From Allopusillimonas soli (GTDB lineage: Bacteria; Pseudomonadota; Gammaproteobacteria; Burkholderiales; Burkholderiaceae_B), in the NCBI RefSeq assembly GCF_004153445.1, contig NZ_SDQC01000001.1, positions 1,177,399 to 1,241,398 of the forward strand: a DNA stretch of 64,000 nucleotides, given 5' to 3'. The notes beneath the pieces are model-generated. The model was not told the origin of the DNA and ran no database searches. It saw only the letters and a list, made by a program, of their open reading frames with translations. Each line of letters begins with the position of its first letter. The first letter of the stretch is position 1. This document shows, in pieces, positions 27,186 to 35,333 of the stretch. The translations under genes and the position numbers were made by a program.

Positions 27186-28097
27186 TCAAGACATCAGTGC
27201 AGTCAGTTGGCTCATATCCGTTGCAAGCTGCGTACGCATTGCAGAGATGAACGTCTGCATGAACGCTGTGAGTTGCGTTCCCGCTGGAAAGGCTAGAATG
27301 CCGGTGAATACCACCTGTTCGGAAAAGGGGCGGAGCACAATGCCACGCTGAGCGTAATCCAAAGCCGTCACCGGACTTACCAAGCCAAGACCCACGCCCT
27401 GCTGCACAAGTTCGCATACGCTGACCGAGTAAGGAGTTTCGATCACTACGGACGGCACGACAGAGTGTTTATCCAGCACACTCTGCAGCTGACGACGCGA
27501 AGTGTCCTCGGGATTGAGTGCAATAAAGGCTTGGCCGTTCAGATCCTGGGGCTTGATCACCGGTTTGCATGACAGCGAATGAGAAGCGGGTATGGCGATA
27601 ACCCCATCCAAGCGACTGAAAATCGAGTGTTCCAAACCAATGGTCGACACTTCGTCCGCCATAAGCCCTAGATCACACTGCCCCGACAAGAGTCGCTCGC
27701 GAACCTCGCGGGAGCTCATGATTTGCAAAGACACCGTACGCTGCTCCGCCAGCAATTTCATATTACGCAAGACGCGCGGTAGAAAACCTACGCCCAAAGC
27801 AGGCAAGCTGGCGACGTTTAGGCGGCCTCCAGTGAACTGACGCAAGCTACGTAAACGGTGCTCAATCACATCTAATCCAACAAAGCATCGATCCACCTCA
27901 ATTAACAAGGCCTGAGCCGCCGGCGTGGGCTGTAGCCTGCCCCGAACCCTGAGAAAGAGAGCAATTCCGGCATGTTGTTCTAACCGCCCCAATGCCTGAC
28001 TAATTGCAGGCTGCGACACGCCCATCAGCTTGGCCGCCTTGCTTGCCGTACCCGAAGTCATGACCGTACGAAAAACCTCAATCTCTCTTAGCAACAT
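27186..28097 (-). CDS. LysR-family transcriptional regulator
   Basis: A 303-residue LTTR. The N-terminal winged HTH (VFRTVMTSGTASKAAKLMGVSQPAISQALGRLEQHAG, about residues 8-43) is followed by a periplasmic-binding-protein-like effector domain. It is divergent from a PLP enzyme and amino-acid transporter genes, the classic layout for a regulator of the neighbouring operon. Its start and the target promoter share a short gap with an AATAAC-N9-GTTATT dyad. It is convergent with copA. The ligand is probably an amino acid or sulfur compound handled by the operon (inference). Confidence 0.9.
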   Translation of the reverse strand: MLLREIEVFRTVMTSGTASKAAKLMGVSQPAISQALGRLEQHAGIALFLRVRGRLQPTPAAQALLIEVDRCFVGLDVIEHRLRSLRQFTGGRLNVASLPALGVGFLPRVLRNMKLLAEQRTVSLQIMSSREVRERLLSGQCDLGLMADEVSTIGLEHSIFSRLDGVIAIPASHSLSCKPVIKPQDLNGQAFIALNPEDTSRRQLQSVLDKHSVVPSVVIETPYSVSVCELVQQGVGLGLVSPVTALDYAQRGIVLRPFSEQVVFTGILAFPAGTQLTAFMQTFISAMRTQLATDMSQLTALMS

Positions 28098-28119
28098 ATA
28101 TAACCCCTGCTTCTAGACC

Positions 28120-28140
28120 AATAACATAATGGAAGTTATT
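28120..28140. promoter_or_regulatory. LysR-type binding dyad
   Basis: AATAAC-N9-GTTATT, perfect 6-bp arms, with the T-N11-A layout of LTTR operators, in the divergent gap. It overlaps the first codons of the longest reading of the PLP gene, supporting the later start at 28171. Confidence 0.5.
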
Positions 28141-28170
28141 TCTTATAGCTATAAAACTATACTTCGATTT

Positions 28171-29367
28171 ATGAAAAACGCTACAGCCGCTCATCTAGCC
28201 GTTCAAAGCAAATATCTCACCGGCTTCTCAAGCCTGTCGCCCGCTGTCTGGAGGGCGTCAACGATTACCTTCTCAAGCCTGGATGAATTCGTGGCTCGTA
28301 AATCGCGATTACCGGATGGCTATACCTATGGAACTACCGGCACGCCGACCCACCGTGAGCTGGAGGCGCGCATCGCTGCATTGGACAAGGCAAGCCATTG
28401 CGTGGTGCTGCCTTCAGGACAGGCTGCGATAAGCCTTGTCATGCTCACCATGTTGAAAGCCGGGGATCATCTTCTTATTACGGATTCCGCCTACGGCCCA
28501 GCACACGATTTCGCGACGCACCTTACACACATGGGCGTGGAGGTGGAGCGCTACGATCCGTGTATAGGGTCGGGGATCGCAGACCTCATCCGATCTAATA
28601 CCCAGCTGATATGGTTGGAGTCACCGGGTACTGTCACGATGGAGGTACAGGACGTGCCCGCCATTGTTTCACAGGCTCGCTCGCACGGAATCAGGACCGC
28701 AATCGACAACAGTTGGGCTAGCTCTTTGTATTTTTCGCCGCTATCGCTTGGCGTGGATCTATGTATCCAGGCCTGCTCCAAGCACATGGGTGGTCACTCC
28801 GACTTGCTTATGGGTTCCGTTAGCACAAACGATATTGCACTACACACCGCACTGCGTGCTTTGCAGGCAACCATGGGGCAAGCGGTCAGCGCTGAAGATT
28901 GCTTTCTTGTCCAACGCGGGCTAGATACCATGACTTTGCGGCTTGAGGCCCAATCCGTCAAGGCATTACGTCTTGCAGAGCATTTGCAGCGGCATCCCAT
29001 GGTTCGAGAAGTGCTCCATCCCGCACTAAGCACCTTCAAAACACATAGCTTATGGCAAGATCAGTTTAGCGGTAGCGGCAGCCTTTTTTCCTTAGTGCTA
29101 CAGGATGCGCCTCTGGACGCTTTCCGCGCCATGTTCGGCTCGTTTCGTCACATTGCCATTGGCGCAAGCTACGGCGGGCTTCACAGCCTCGCAGCCTTTT
29201 ATCACGCACAACAGCAGACCAGCCGCCTCTTTCCCAGTATCCAGGCACCTATTATTCGTCTTGCCATTGGCCTGGAAGACTACAGCGTCCTTGCTACCGA
29301 GCTAAACCAATCGCTGGAAACGTTCGAATCGGTTTGTATCGATAGCGCAAAGAGCGGCGCTAAATAG
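28171..29367 (+). CDS. Cys/Met-metabolism PLP-dependent enzyme (trans-sulfuration family)
   Basis: A 398-residue enzyme of the cystathionine gamma-synthase / beta-lyase family. It has the substrate-loop YGTTGTPTHRELE, cofactor-stacking GQAAISLVMLTML, LIWLESPGTVTMEV, and the PLP lysine in QACSKHMGGHSDLLMG. It probably cleaves or forms C-S bonds in a sulfur amino acid, but substrate cannot be read from sequence. The ATG at 28171 avoids overlap with the LysR dyad; 28129 is an alternative. It is followed 60 bp later by a polar amino-acid ABC transporter, suggesting uptake and breakdown of one compound. Confidence 0.88.
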   Translation: MKNATAAHLAVQSKYLTGFSSLSPAVWRASTITFSSLDEFVARKSRLPDGYTYGTTGTPTHRELEARIAALDKASHCVVLPSGQAAISLVMLTMLKAGDHLLITDSAYGPAHDFATHLTHMGVEVERYDPCIGSGIADLIRSNTQLIWLESPGTVTMEVQDVPAIVSQARSHGIRTAIDNSWASSLYFSPLSLGVDLCIQACSKHMGGHSDLLMGSVSTNDIALHTALRALQATMGQAVSAEDCFLVQRGLDTMTLRLEAQSVKALRLAEHLQRHPMVREVLHPALSTFKTHSLWQDQFSGSGSLFSLVLQDAPLDAFRAMFGSFRHIAIGASYGGLHSLAAFYHAQQQTSRLFPSIQAPIIRLAIGLEDYSVLATELNQSLETFESVCIDSAKSGAK

Positions 29368-29427
29368 TTTTGAATGATCGCATACACAGAGCTGCGGTCG
29401 CCCTTCCAACTCTAAGGAGACAAGAGA

Positions 29428-30327
29428 ATGAAACGCCTATGGATCTTTATTTCCGCAGCAACCATTGCATTATCAGCGGCTGCCCCCATCCAGGCCCAGG
29501 ACAGGGCCACGACACTGAAAAAAGTTGAACAGACGGGAACGTTTACAGTAGGTACGCGCGCTGCATCGATCCCTTTCAACTACCTGGATGATAACAACCA
29601 ACAAAGCGGATTTGCTTGGGAAATCACACAGCGTGTGGCCGACAAAGTGAAAGAAACCGTGGCGCGCGATGACATTCAAGTACGTCCAATGGAAGTCACG
29701 CCTCAAACGCGTATTCCACTTGTGGCCAATCAAACAGTGGATCTGGAGTGCAGCTCTACTACACACAATCGGGAGCGTGAGAACCAAGTAAGTTTCTCAA
29801 CTTCTTTCTTCATCGTAGGCACCCGCATGCTGACGCTGGCCAACTCACCCATCAAGAACTGGGAAGACTTGGCGGGTAAAAACGTCGTCGTCAGCGCAGG
29901 AACAACCGCAGAGCGCTTGCTGCGTAAAGTAAATGACGAAAAAAAATTGCGGGTGAACATCATACTTAGTAAAGATATCGACAACACCTTTATGACTGTG
30001 GATACGGGCAGGGCCGATGCAGCCATGATGGACGACATGGTTCTGTACAGTCTAATCGCTCGATCGCCCGACCCTAAAAAATGGAAAGTAGTCGGAGAGG
30101 TATTGCAACCTGAAGCCTACGGTTGCATGCTTCGTAAGGACGACACTGAGTTTAAAGAATTGGTCGATAACGTGATTACCGGCATGATGAATTCCGGTGA
30201 GATGGCTAAGCTTTATGGCAAATACTTCACTAGCCCGATTAAAGTGCGTGGTGGGTTCAACATTAACGCACCCATGTCGCCTGTAATACAGGACCTGTTC
30301 GCCAATCCGAACGACAAGGTGTTGTAA
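29428..30327 (+). CDS. Polar amino-acid ABC transporter, periplasmic binding protein (GltI-like)
   Basis: A 299-residue secreted solute-binding protein of family 3. It has a signal peptide (cleavage near IQAQD, residue 24), then GTFTVGTRAASIPFNYLDDN, NQTVDLECSSTTHNRERE and WEDLAGKNVVVSAGTTAERLL. The pattern is close to glutamate/aspartate-binding GltI. The start follows AAGGAG. First gene of a binding protein, two permeases and ATPase cassette. Confidence 0.9.
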   Translation: MKRLWIFISAATIALSAAAPIQAQDRATTLKKVEQTGTFTVGTRAASIPFNYLDDNNQQSGFAWEITQRVADKVKETVARDDIQVRPMEVTPQTRIPLVANQTVDLECSSTTHNRERENQVSFSTSFFIVGTRMLTLANSPIKNWEDLAGKNVVVSAGTTAERLLRKVNDEKKLRVNIILSKDIDNTFMTVDTGRADAAMMDDMVLYSLIARSPDPKKWKVVGEVLQPEAYGCMLRKDDTEFKELVDNVITGMMNSGEMAKLYGKYFTSPIKVRGGFNINAPMSPVIQDLFANPNDKVL

Positions 30328-30331
30328 AGCA

Positions 30332-31066
30332 ATGCAGTACTCATGGGATTTTTTGATCTATTTCAAGCCTTCACTTACCGGTGAAGGATATTACTGGGAA
30401 TTGATCTTACAGGGGCTGAGCCGCACTGTCTTTTTGTCGCTGCTCTCATGGGTGCTGGCATTAAGTCTGGGTACTGCTTTGGGTATTGCACGCACACTAC
30501 CTGTTCGCTGGCTGAGCTTGCCTGCGGCAGTATTCGTGCATTGCTTTCGCAACACCCCTCTACTGGTCCAAGTGTTCCTTTGGTTCTACGTTGTCCCGGA
30601 ATTGCTACCGAGCGAATGGGGCACCGCGATCAAACGGATGGATCCCACATTAGGGCAGTTCCTGACCGTTCTTATCGCCCTCTCGTTATACACGGCAGCC
30701 AAAGCAGCGGAAGTCATCCGCTCAGGAATACAAGCGGTAAGCATCGGCCAGAAGCAAGCAGCTTCAGCTCTTGGGCTTACAGAGCCTGGTTCGTATCGTC
30801 ATGTCATCCTGCCTCAGGCATTTCGCATCATTATGCCGCCCCTTACCTCTGACTTCCTGAATGTGTTCAAAAACTCCTCAGTCGCGCTGACTATAGGTTT
30901 CATGGAGCTCACTGGCCAAACACGCCAGATCGGGGATTTCAGCTCCCAGCCGTTTGAAGCATATATTGCCGCAACCGTCATATATACACTCGTCACCCTT
31001 TCAGTCATCTGGTTTATGCGACGTATCGAGAAGGCCACGCGTATTCCTGGCTATTGGGGAGCCTAA
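30332..31066 (+). CDS. Amino-acid ABC transporter permease (GltJ-like)
   Basis: A 244-residue HisMQ-type permease with about five membrane helices. It has the family N-terminal segment (LSRTVFLSLLSWVLAL) and the EAA loop (QAVSIGQKQAASALGLTEPGSYRHVILPQAF) that contacts the ATPase. It begins four bases after the binding-protein stop and ends four bases before the second permease. Confidence 0.9.
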   Translation: MQYSWDFLIYFKPSLTGEGYYWELILQGLSRTVFLSLLSWVLALSLGTALGIARTLPVRWLSLPAAVFVHCFRNTPLLVQVFLWFYVVPELLPSEWGTAIKRMDPTLGQFLTVLIALSLYTAAKAAEVIRSGIQAVSIGQKQAASALGLTEPGSYRHVILPQAFRIIMPPLTSDFLNVFKNSSVALTIGFMELTGQTRQIGDFSSQPFEAYIAATVIYTLVTLSVIWFMRRIEKATRIPGYWGA

Positions 31067-31070
31067 CCAA

Positions 31071-31754
31071 ATGGACTATTCTTTCGATTGGGGGACGCTC
31101 GTAAGAGGATGGCCGTTCATACTCGACGGCATGGCAACGACTGCCCTTCTCGTAAGCGTGGGTATGACGCTCGGCATCGCGCTAGGGGTCGTTTTGGCAC
31201 TCGCCCGCTTGTTCGGCCCACGGTGGGTCTCTCTGGCGGCAGCGTTCTATGTCAATCTATTTCGTGCGATTCCGCTTATTCTCACCATTTTTTGGTTCTT
31301 CTTTCTGGTGCCGTTTGTTTTACGGGCAGTCACAGGAAATCCCTATGCTGGCGTCGGACCAATCTACGCAGCGCTGTCTGCATTCGTTTTAGCCGAAGCA
31401 GCCTATTATTGCGAAATTGTTCGTGCCGGCATCAACAGTGTGCGCAAAGGGCAGATGCAGGCCGCAATAGCCTTGGGGCTGACTCGTTGGCAAGCACTCC
31501 GGCATGTCGTTCTGCCGCAGGCATTCCACAATATGACGCCTTCGCTGATCAACCAGACTATTGCTCTACTCAAAGACACTTCACTTGTATATGTAATCAG
31601 CCTGAATGATTTTCTCGGCGCCGCTACCAAAGTTGCCCATCGTGATGGCACGTTGGTAGAGATGTACTTATTTGTCGCTGTTACCTATTTAGCCCTCTGC
31701 TCATTTGGCGTTTGGCTGGTCAATATATTGAAGAAGAAACAGGTGGCTTCGTAG
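31071..31754 (+). CDS. Amino-acid ABC transporter permease (GltK-like)
   Basis: A 227-residue partner permease with EAA loop NSVRKGQMQAAIALGLTRWQ. The ATG at 31071 gives a normal N-terminus (MDYSFDWGTL); the longer frame from 30954 would run far into the first permease. With its neighbour it forms the heterodimeric channel. Confidence 0.9.
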   Translation: MDYSFDWGTLVRGWPFILDGMATTALLVSVGMTLGIALGVVLALARLFGPRWVSLAAAFYVNLFRAIPLILTIFWFFFLVPFVLRAVTGNPYAGVGPIYAALSAFVLAEAAYYCEIVRAGINSVRKGQMQAAIALGLTRWQALRHVVLPQAFHNMTPSLINQTIALLKDTSLVYVISLNDFLGAATKVAHRDGTLVEMYLFVAVTYLALCSFGVWLVNILKKKQVAS

Positions 31755-31778
31755 CCACTGCTTTAGAAGGTCAGAAAC

Positions 31779-32513
31779 ATGATAGAGCTAAACAACGTCT
31801 CCAAATGGTATGGCGAATTCAAAGTACTGGATCAATGCAGTACCAGCGTGGCAACAGGTGAAGTCGTAGTGGTGTGCGGGCCGTCGGGTTCAGGGAAATC
31901 GACGCTGATCAAAACGATCAATGCGCTTGAGCCCCTTCAGCAAGGCGAAATATACATCGACGGTAAAGCCGTCCACGACCCTTCAACCAATCTGTCGGCG
32001 TTACGGGCACGCGTCGGGATGGTGTTTCAGCACTTTGAGCTGTTTCCCCATATTTCGGTCATGCAAAACTTAACGCTAGCGCAAGAAAGAGTGTTGGGCA
32101 GAAGCACGGAAGAAGCAACGGTAAGAGGTGTGGCTCTTTTAGACCGGGTCGGTTTGGGGAACCACGCCGATAAGTTTCCAGGGCAGCTATCGGGAGGGCA
32201 ACAACAGCGCGTAGCTATTGCCCGGGCGCTGGCCATGGACCCTATCGTTATGTTGTTCGACGAGCCGACCTCCGCATTGGATCCGGAGATGGTCGGCGAG
32301 GTTCTCGACGTCATGGTTGGACTGGCTCGGGAAGGCATGACCATGATCTGTGTCAGTCACGAAATGGGCTTTGCGAAAGAAGTCAGCGACCGCGTTATTT
32401 TCATGGATCAAGGCCGTATTGTGGAGGATTGCTCCACAGACCATTTTTTTAGGCAAACGCAGACGCTTTCGGCACGTGCTCAGGATTTTCTTTCGAAGAT
32501 TTTGTCTCATTAA
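31779..32513 (+). CDS. Amino-acid ABC transporter ATP-binding protein (GltL-like)
   Basis: A 244-residue ABC ATPase. Walker [11 protein letters not shown]-loop [11 protein letters not shown], signature [15 protein letters not shown], Walker [17 protein letters not shown] and switch His (CVSHE) are all intact. It completes the importer. Its 3' end faces the copper DUF411 gene, with 36 bp between stops. Confidence 0.94.
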   Translation: MIELNNVSKWYGEFKVLDQCSTSVATGEVVVVCGPSGSGKSTLIKTINALEPLQQGEIYIDGKAVHDPSTNLSALRARVGMVFQHFELFPHISVMQNLTLAQERVLGRSTEEATVRGVALLDRVGLGNHADKFPGQLSGGQQQRVAIARALAMDPIVMLFDEPTSALDPEMVGEVLDVMVGLAREGMTMICVSHEMGFAKEVSDRVIFMDQGRIVEDCSTDHFFRQTQTLSARAQDFLSKILSH

Positions 32514-32549
32514 CGTGGACATTACACTCGCCAATCTTCTCCAGCCATT

Positions 32550-32966
32550 TTAATCCCTGGAAAAAGGCTTGCCGGTAAAGTCAACAGTAACCAAATTGCC
32601 GTCAAGCTTTCCCATACCCGGCGCGTTTAACGGCATGCCGGGTGCCGATACACCTTTTACCGACGAGTCAGCGAGCAACTTGTTGACCGCGTTGGCCGGT
32701 ACGTGCCCCTCTATGATTTGGCCGGTGGCCTCGATCACCCCCGTGTGACATGAGCTAAGTGCTGATGGTACGCCGAGCTTCTGCTTGATCGCGGCCATGT
32801 CGGCCGTCTTCATAGCCGTGACATCAAAGCCGGATTCCCGCATATGATCAACCCAGCCGGAGCAGCAGCCGCAATTGGGATCCTGGTAAACCGTAATGGC
32901 CGCGCCGGCCGCATGCGCAAAGGATGATGCGGCGGTCAACGCCGCCGCTACTAGCCATAACTTCAT
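32550..32966 (-). CDS. DUF411 (CopG-like) periplasmic copper protein
   Basis: A 138-residue secreted protein. It has a signal peptide (MKLWLVAAALTAASSFAHA), then the DUF411 core with DPNCGCCSGWVDHM (CxCC metal-binding cysteines) and SSCHTGVIEATGQIIEGHVPA. The family is linked to copper/silver resistance clusters and is thought to bind metal in the periplasm. The ATG at 32966 follows GGAG; the in-frame extension to 33122 lacks signal-peptide logic. Last gene of the copA-copB operon direction. Confidence 0.88.
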   Translation of the reverse strand: MKLWLVAAALTAASSFAHAAGAAITVYQDPNCGCCSGWVDHMRESGFDVTAMKTADMAAIKQKLGVPSALSSCHTGVIEATGQIIEGHVPANAVNKLLADSSVKGVSAPGMPLNAPGMGKLDGNLVTVDFTGKPFSRD

Positions 32967-33036
32967 AAGATCCACTCCAGCAAAAAAGTAAAATTTCAGT
33001 TTTTCAGAATAGAGATAAAGACCACACTCAGACAGC

Positions 33037-33510
33037 TTAGTTCTGTCGCTGCAAAGTGATTTCTTTTTGTGCCTCCAGAACCTTGGGCGGCCAATTGCTC
33101 TTGATATAAGCCAGTGCGGCAATGATCTCTTGATCGCTGAGGATGTCCCGATACGCGGGCATGTCGCTTACATAACCCCGAGGCGCGGTCTTTCCTGGAA
33201 CCAGGCCGTTTTTCACCATATCGACCAGCATCGCATCGGGATGGTGCCAGGTATGGCCGCTCTTGTCATGCGGCGGTGCAGGCAGCCTGCCATTGGACAT
33301 GCGTTCACGCCAGTTCGGCTGGCCTTGCAGGGCCTCGCCATGGCAGGCTGCGCAATTGTTCGCATAGATCGCCTTGCCCTGCATCACAAGGGATTGGTCC
33401 GCAGGGTCGATGAATGCCGGGCCAGATGGCCGAATCGTGCTGTAAAGGACGGCGGCGGCGCCGATTATGACGACGCCAGCCACTCCAAAAACCAATTTTC
33501 TCGGTGTCAT
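33037..33510 (-). CDS. Membrane-anchored c-type cytochrome
   Basis: A 157-residue single-haem cytochrome c with an N-terminal membrane anchor (about residues 7-25), the haem site CAACH near residue 55, and an axial Met in SDMPAYRD. It lies between the cupredoxin and DUF411 genes. It may pass electrons in periplasmic copper oxidation or the multicopper oxidase reaction (inference). Confidence 0.88.
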   Translation of the reverse strand: MTPRKLVFGVAGVVIIGAAAVLYSTIRPSGPAFIDPADQSLVMQGKAIYANNCAACHGEALQGQPNWRERMSNGRLPAPPHDKSGHTWHHPDAMLVDMVKNGLVPGKTAPRGYVSDMPAYRDILSDQEIIAALAYIKSNWPPKVLEAQKEITLQRQN

Positions 33511-33524
33511 TTGAATGCGCTAGA

Positions 33525-34034
33525 TCAGCTGACTTTTACCTTGCCGACCATCCCAGCTTCCATGTGGCCCGGAATCAGGCAAGCGAAATCGACAGTGCCC
33601 GCCTGGTCGAACTGCCACACCAAGCCGCCGATCTTACCCGGGCCCAATGTAATCATATTCGGTTCCGAATGCTGCATCCCCGGCATCTTCTGCATCTCGG
33701 CCGCATGGGCCTTCAAATCGGCGAGAGATCCGATCACCATTTCATGGGGGATTTTGCCCGTGTTCTTGATAAAGAAACGAATGGTCTCGCCGGCGCGGAC
33801 CTGGATGTCACCCGGTGTAAATCGCATGGTGTCGGCCATCGTCAGTTCAATCGTGCGAGTAACTTTGGCCGGATCGCCAGGCTGGCCAGTTGGCGAAGGG
33901 GCATTCGACATGGTGGACATGTCGTGCCCGGGCATGCCATGCGCCGGTGCGCCATGCCCCCCGCCATGGTTGCCGGCAGCCAATGCGAGGGTCGGAAGTA
34001 CGCTCAAAGCCAGAATAGAAAGGGTCTTTTTCAT
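33525..34034 (-). CDS. Cupredoxin (plastocyanin-like) copper protein
   Basis: A 169-residue secreted protein. A signal peptide (cleavage near ALA-AG) is followed by a His/Met-rich stretch (HGGGHGAPAHGMPGHDMS) and a cupredoxin domain with ligands in PHEMVIG and the C-terminal CLIPGHMEAGM (Cys-x4-His-x4-Met). Probably a periplasmic copper carrier or electron donor next to CopB and the cytochrome. Confidence 0.9.
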   Translation of the reverse strand: MKKTLSILALSVLPTLALAAGNHGGGHGAPAHGMPGHDMSTMSNAPSPTGQPGDPAKVTRTIELTMADTMRFTPGDIQVRAGETIRFFIKNTGKIPHEMVIGSLADLKAHAAEMQKMPGMQHSEPNMITLGPGKIGGLVWQFDQAGTVDFACLIPGHMEAGMVGKVKVS

Positions 34035-34110
34035 GTGAATAGTCTCTTGGAGAGATTGTTTTGGTAGGCAGCCGTTTTAAGCCGCCCATGTGAAAATGTG
34101 AAAGACAACA

Positions 34111-35301
34111 TCAAAAGCGAAAGCTCAAGCCGGCAACAAAACGGGTTTCCTGTTTGGATTCGCCTTCTGCGCGTGCGTAATCCGCTGTTTTCCCGAATTT
34201 GCTGGACCACTCCACGCCCACGTAGGGAACAAACTGACGCGTGACTTCGTACTTAAGGCGTAAGCCCGCCGTGCCGTCTGTCAAGCCGCTGCCAATGCCC
34301 CAGCGCTCATCGTCCTTGCCATGGAAATTCACTTCTACGCTTGGCTGAAGGTAGAGCTTTTGAGTCAGTAAGATGTCGTATTCCGTCTTCAGCCTCAGAG
34401 CGGTTCGCCCGCTAGCGCCGACATAGGCGGTGGCATCGACTTCGAACCAGTAAGGCGCAAGCCCTTTGAAGCCGAATGCCAACCATTCCCGGTTTGGTGC
34501 ACCTTGGCCATGGTCAAATCGCACGCCCAGTTCCGTATCCCAGAACGTTGAGACCGCATGGCGCCACAGCAGTTGCGTCTCGGACTCTTGCAGCTTGCCG
34601 CTGGCCACTTCCCCTTCGGCCTTGATCACGGCGCGGTTATAGGTGCTGCCGTACCACGCCTCGCCTTCATAGGCTGCCCATTCCTCCCCGCGCGCCCTGA
34701 CGTATTCCAACCGGTCGAAGCTCACGGAACCGAAGGCATGCATGTCCGACATCATTAGCGCATCCGAAGGCGGCAACGCATACTTGCCCGCATTACGCAC
34801 GTAGCCATCGGAGTAGGCGTCTGGATCGCGGGCATCTGGCGGGGCCGAGCCACCCTGCATCTGCATATCGCCATGATCCATTTCGCCGCCGCCATGGTCC
34901 ATGGCACCCATATTGTGCGCAGAGACTGGCGCATTAGAATTGGACTGACCATGCGTCATTCCGGGCATGGCGGGGGCACTTTTGCCAGGATCGGCCTGCT
35001 TCATGGGCATTTGCATGGCGTCATGCTCCTGAGCTGGAGCCTTCTCCGCGCCATGGTCCATACCAGACATGTCCATCGAACCATGATTCATACCCGACAT
35101 ACCCATGGAGCCATGATCCTTATCGGACATGTTCATAGAGCCATGATTCATGCCTGAAGCCGTCGCCGGCGCGCTTGTCGTGGGCGGCGATGGGGTATGG
35201 CCGGCGTGGCCCGAGTGCGCCTGCGCATAGGCAAACACGGGCATCGCCCCTACTGAAGCGATGGCTGCGGCAAGGAATTTCTTCTTCAATTGATTGTTCA
35301 T
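34111..35301 (-). CDS. copB: Copper resistance outer-membrane protein CopB
   Basis: CopB family: a signal peptide, then a Met/His-rich copper-binding region with repeats of the DHGSMGMSGMNHG kind (about residues 35-130), then an outer-membrane beta-barrel domain ending in the terminal Phe motif (GLSFRF). I prefer the ATG at 35301, which gives a textbook signal peptide (MNNQLKKKFLAAAIASVGA). An ATG at 35337 overlapping the copA stop (ATGA) is an alternative and would give translational coupling. Confidence 0.92.
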   Translation of the reverse strand: MNNQLKKKFLAAAIASVGAMPVFAYAQAHSGHAGHTPSPPTTSAPATASGMNHGSMNMSDKDHGSMGMSGMNHGSMDMSGMDHGAEKAPAQEHDAMQMPMKQADPGKSAPAMPGMTHGQSNSNAPVSAHNMGAMDHGGGEMDHGDMQMQGGSAPPDARDPDAYSDGYVRNAGKYALPPSDALMMSDMHAFGSVSFDRLEYVRARGEEWAAYEGEAWYGSTYNRAVIKAEGEVASGKLQESETQLLWRHAVSTFWDTELGVRFDHGQGAPNREWLAFGFKGLAPYWFEVDATAYVGASGRTALRLKTEYDILLTQKLYLQPSVEVNFHGKDDERWGIGSGLTDGTAGLRLKYEVTRQFVPYVGVEWSSKFGKTADYARAEGESKQETRFVAGLSFRF

Positions 35302-35333
35302 GACCAGGATGCCTAGCGTGTTGTTCGTTGTCT

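Noticed and set aside
33067..34038. 323-codon + strand ORF opposite the cytochrome and cupredoxin genes
   Set aside because: Antisense shadow of two genes with clear haem and copper motifs; no ribosome-binding site or domain.
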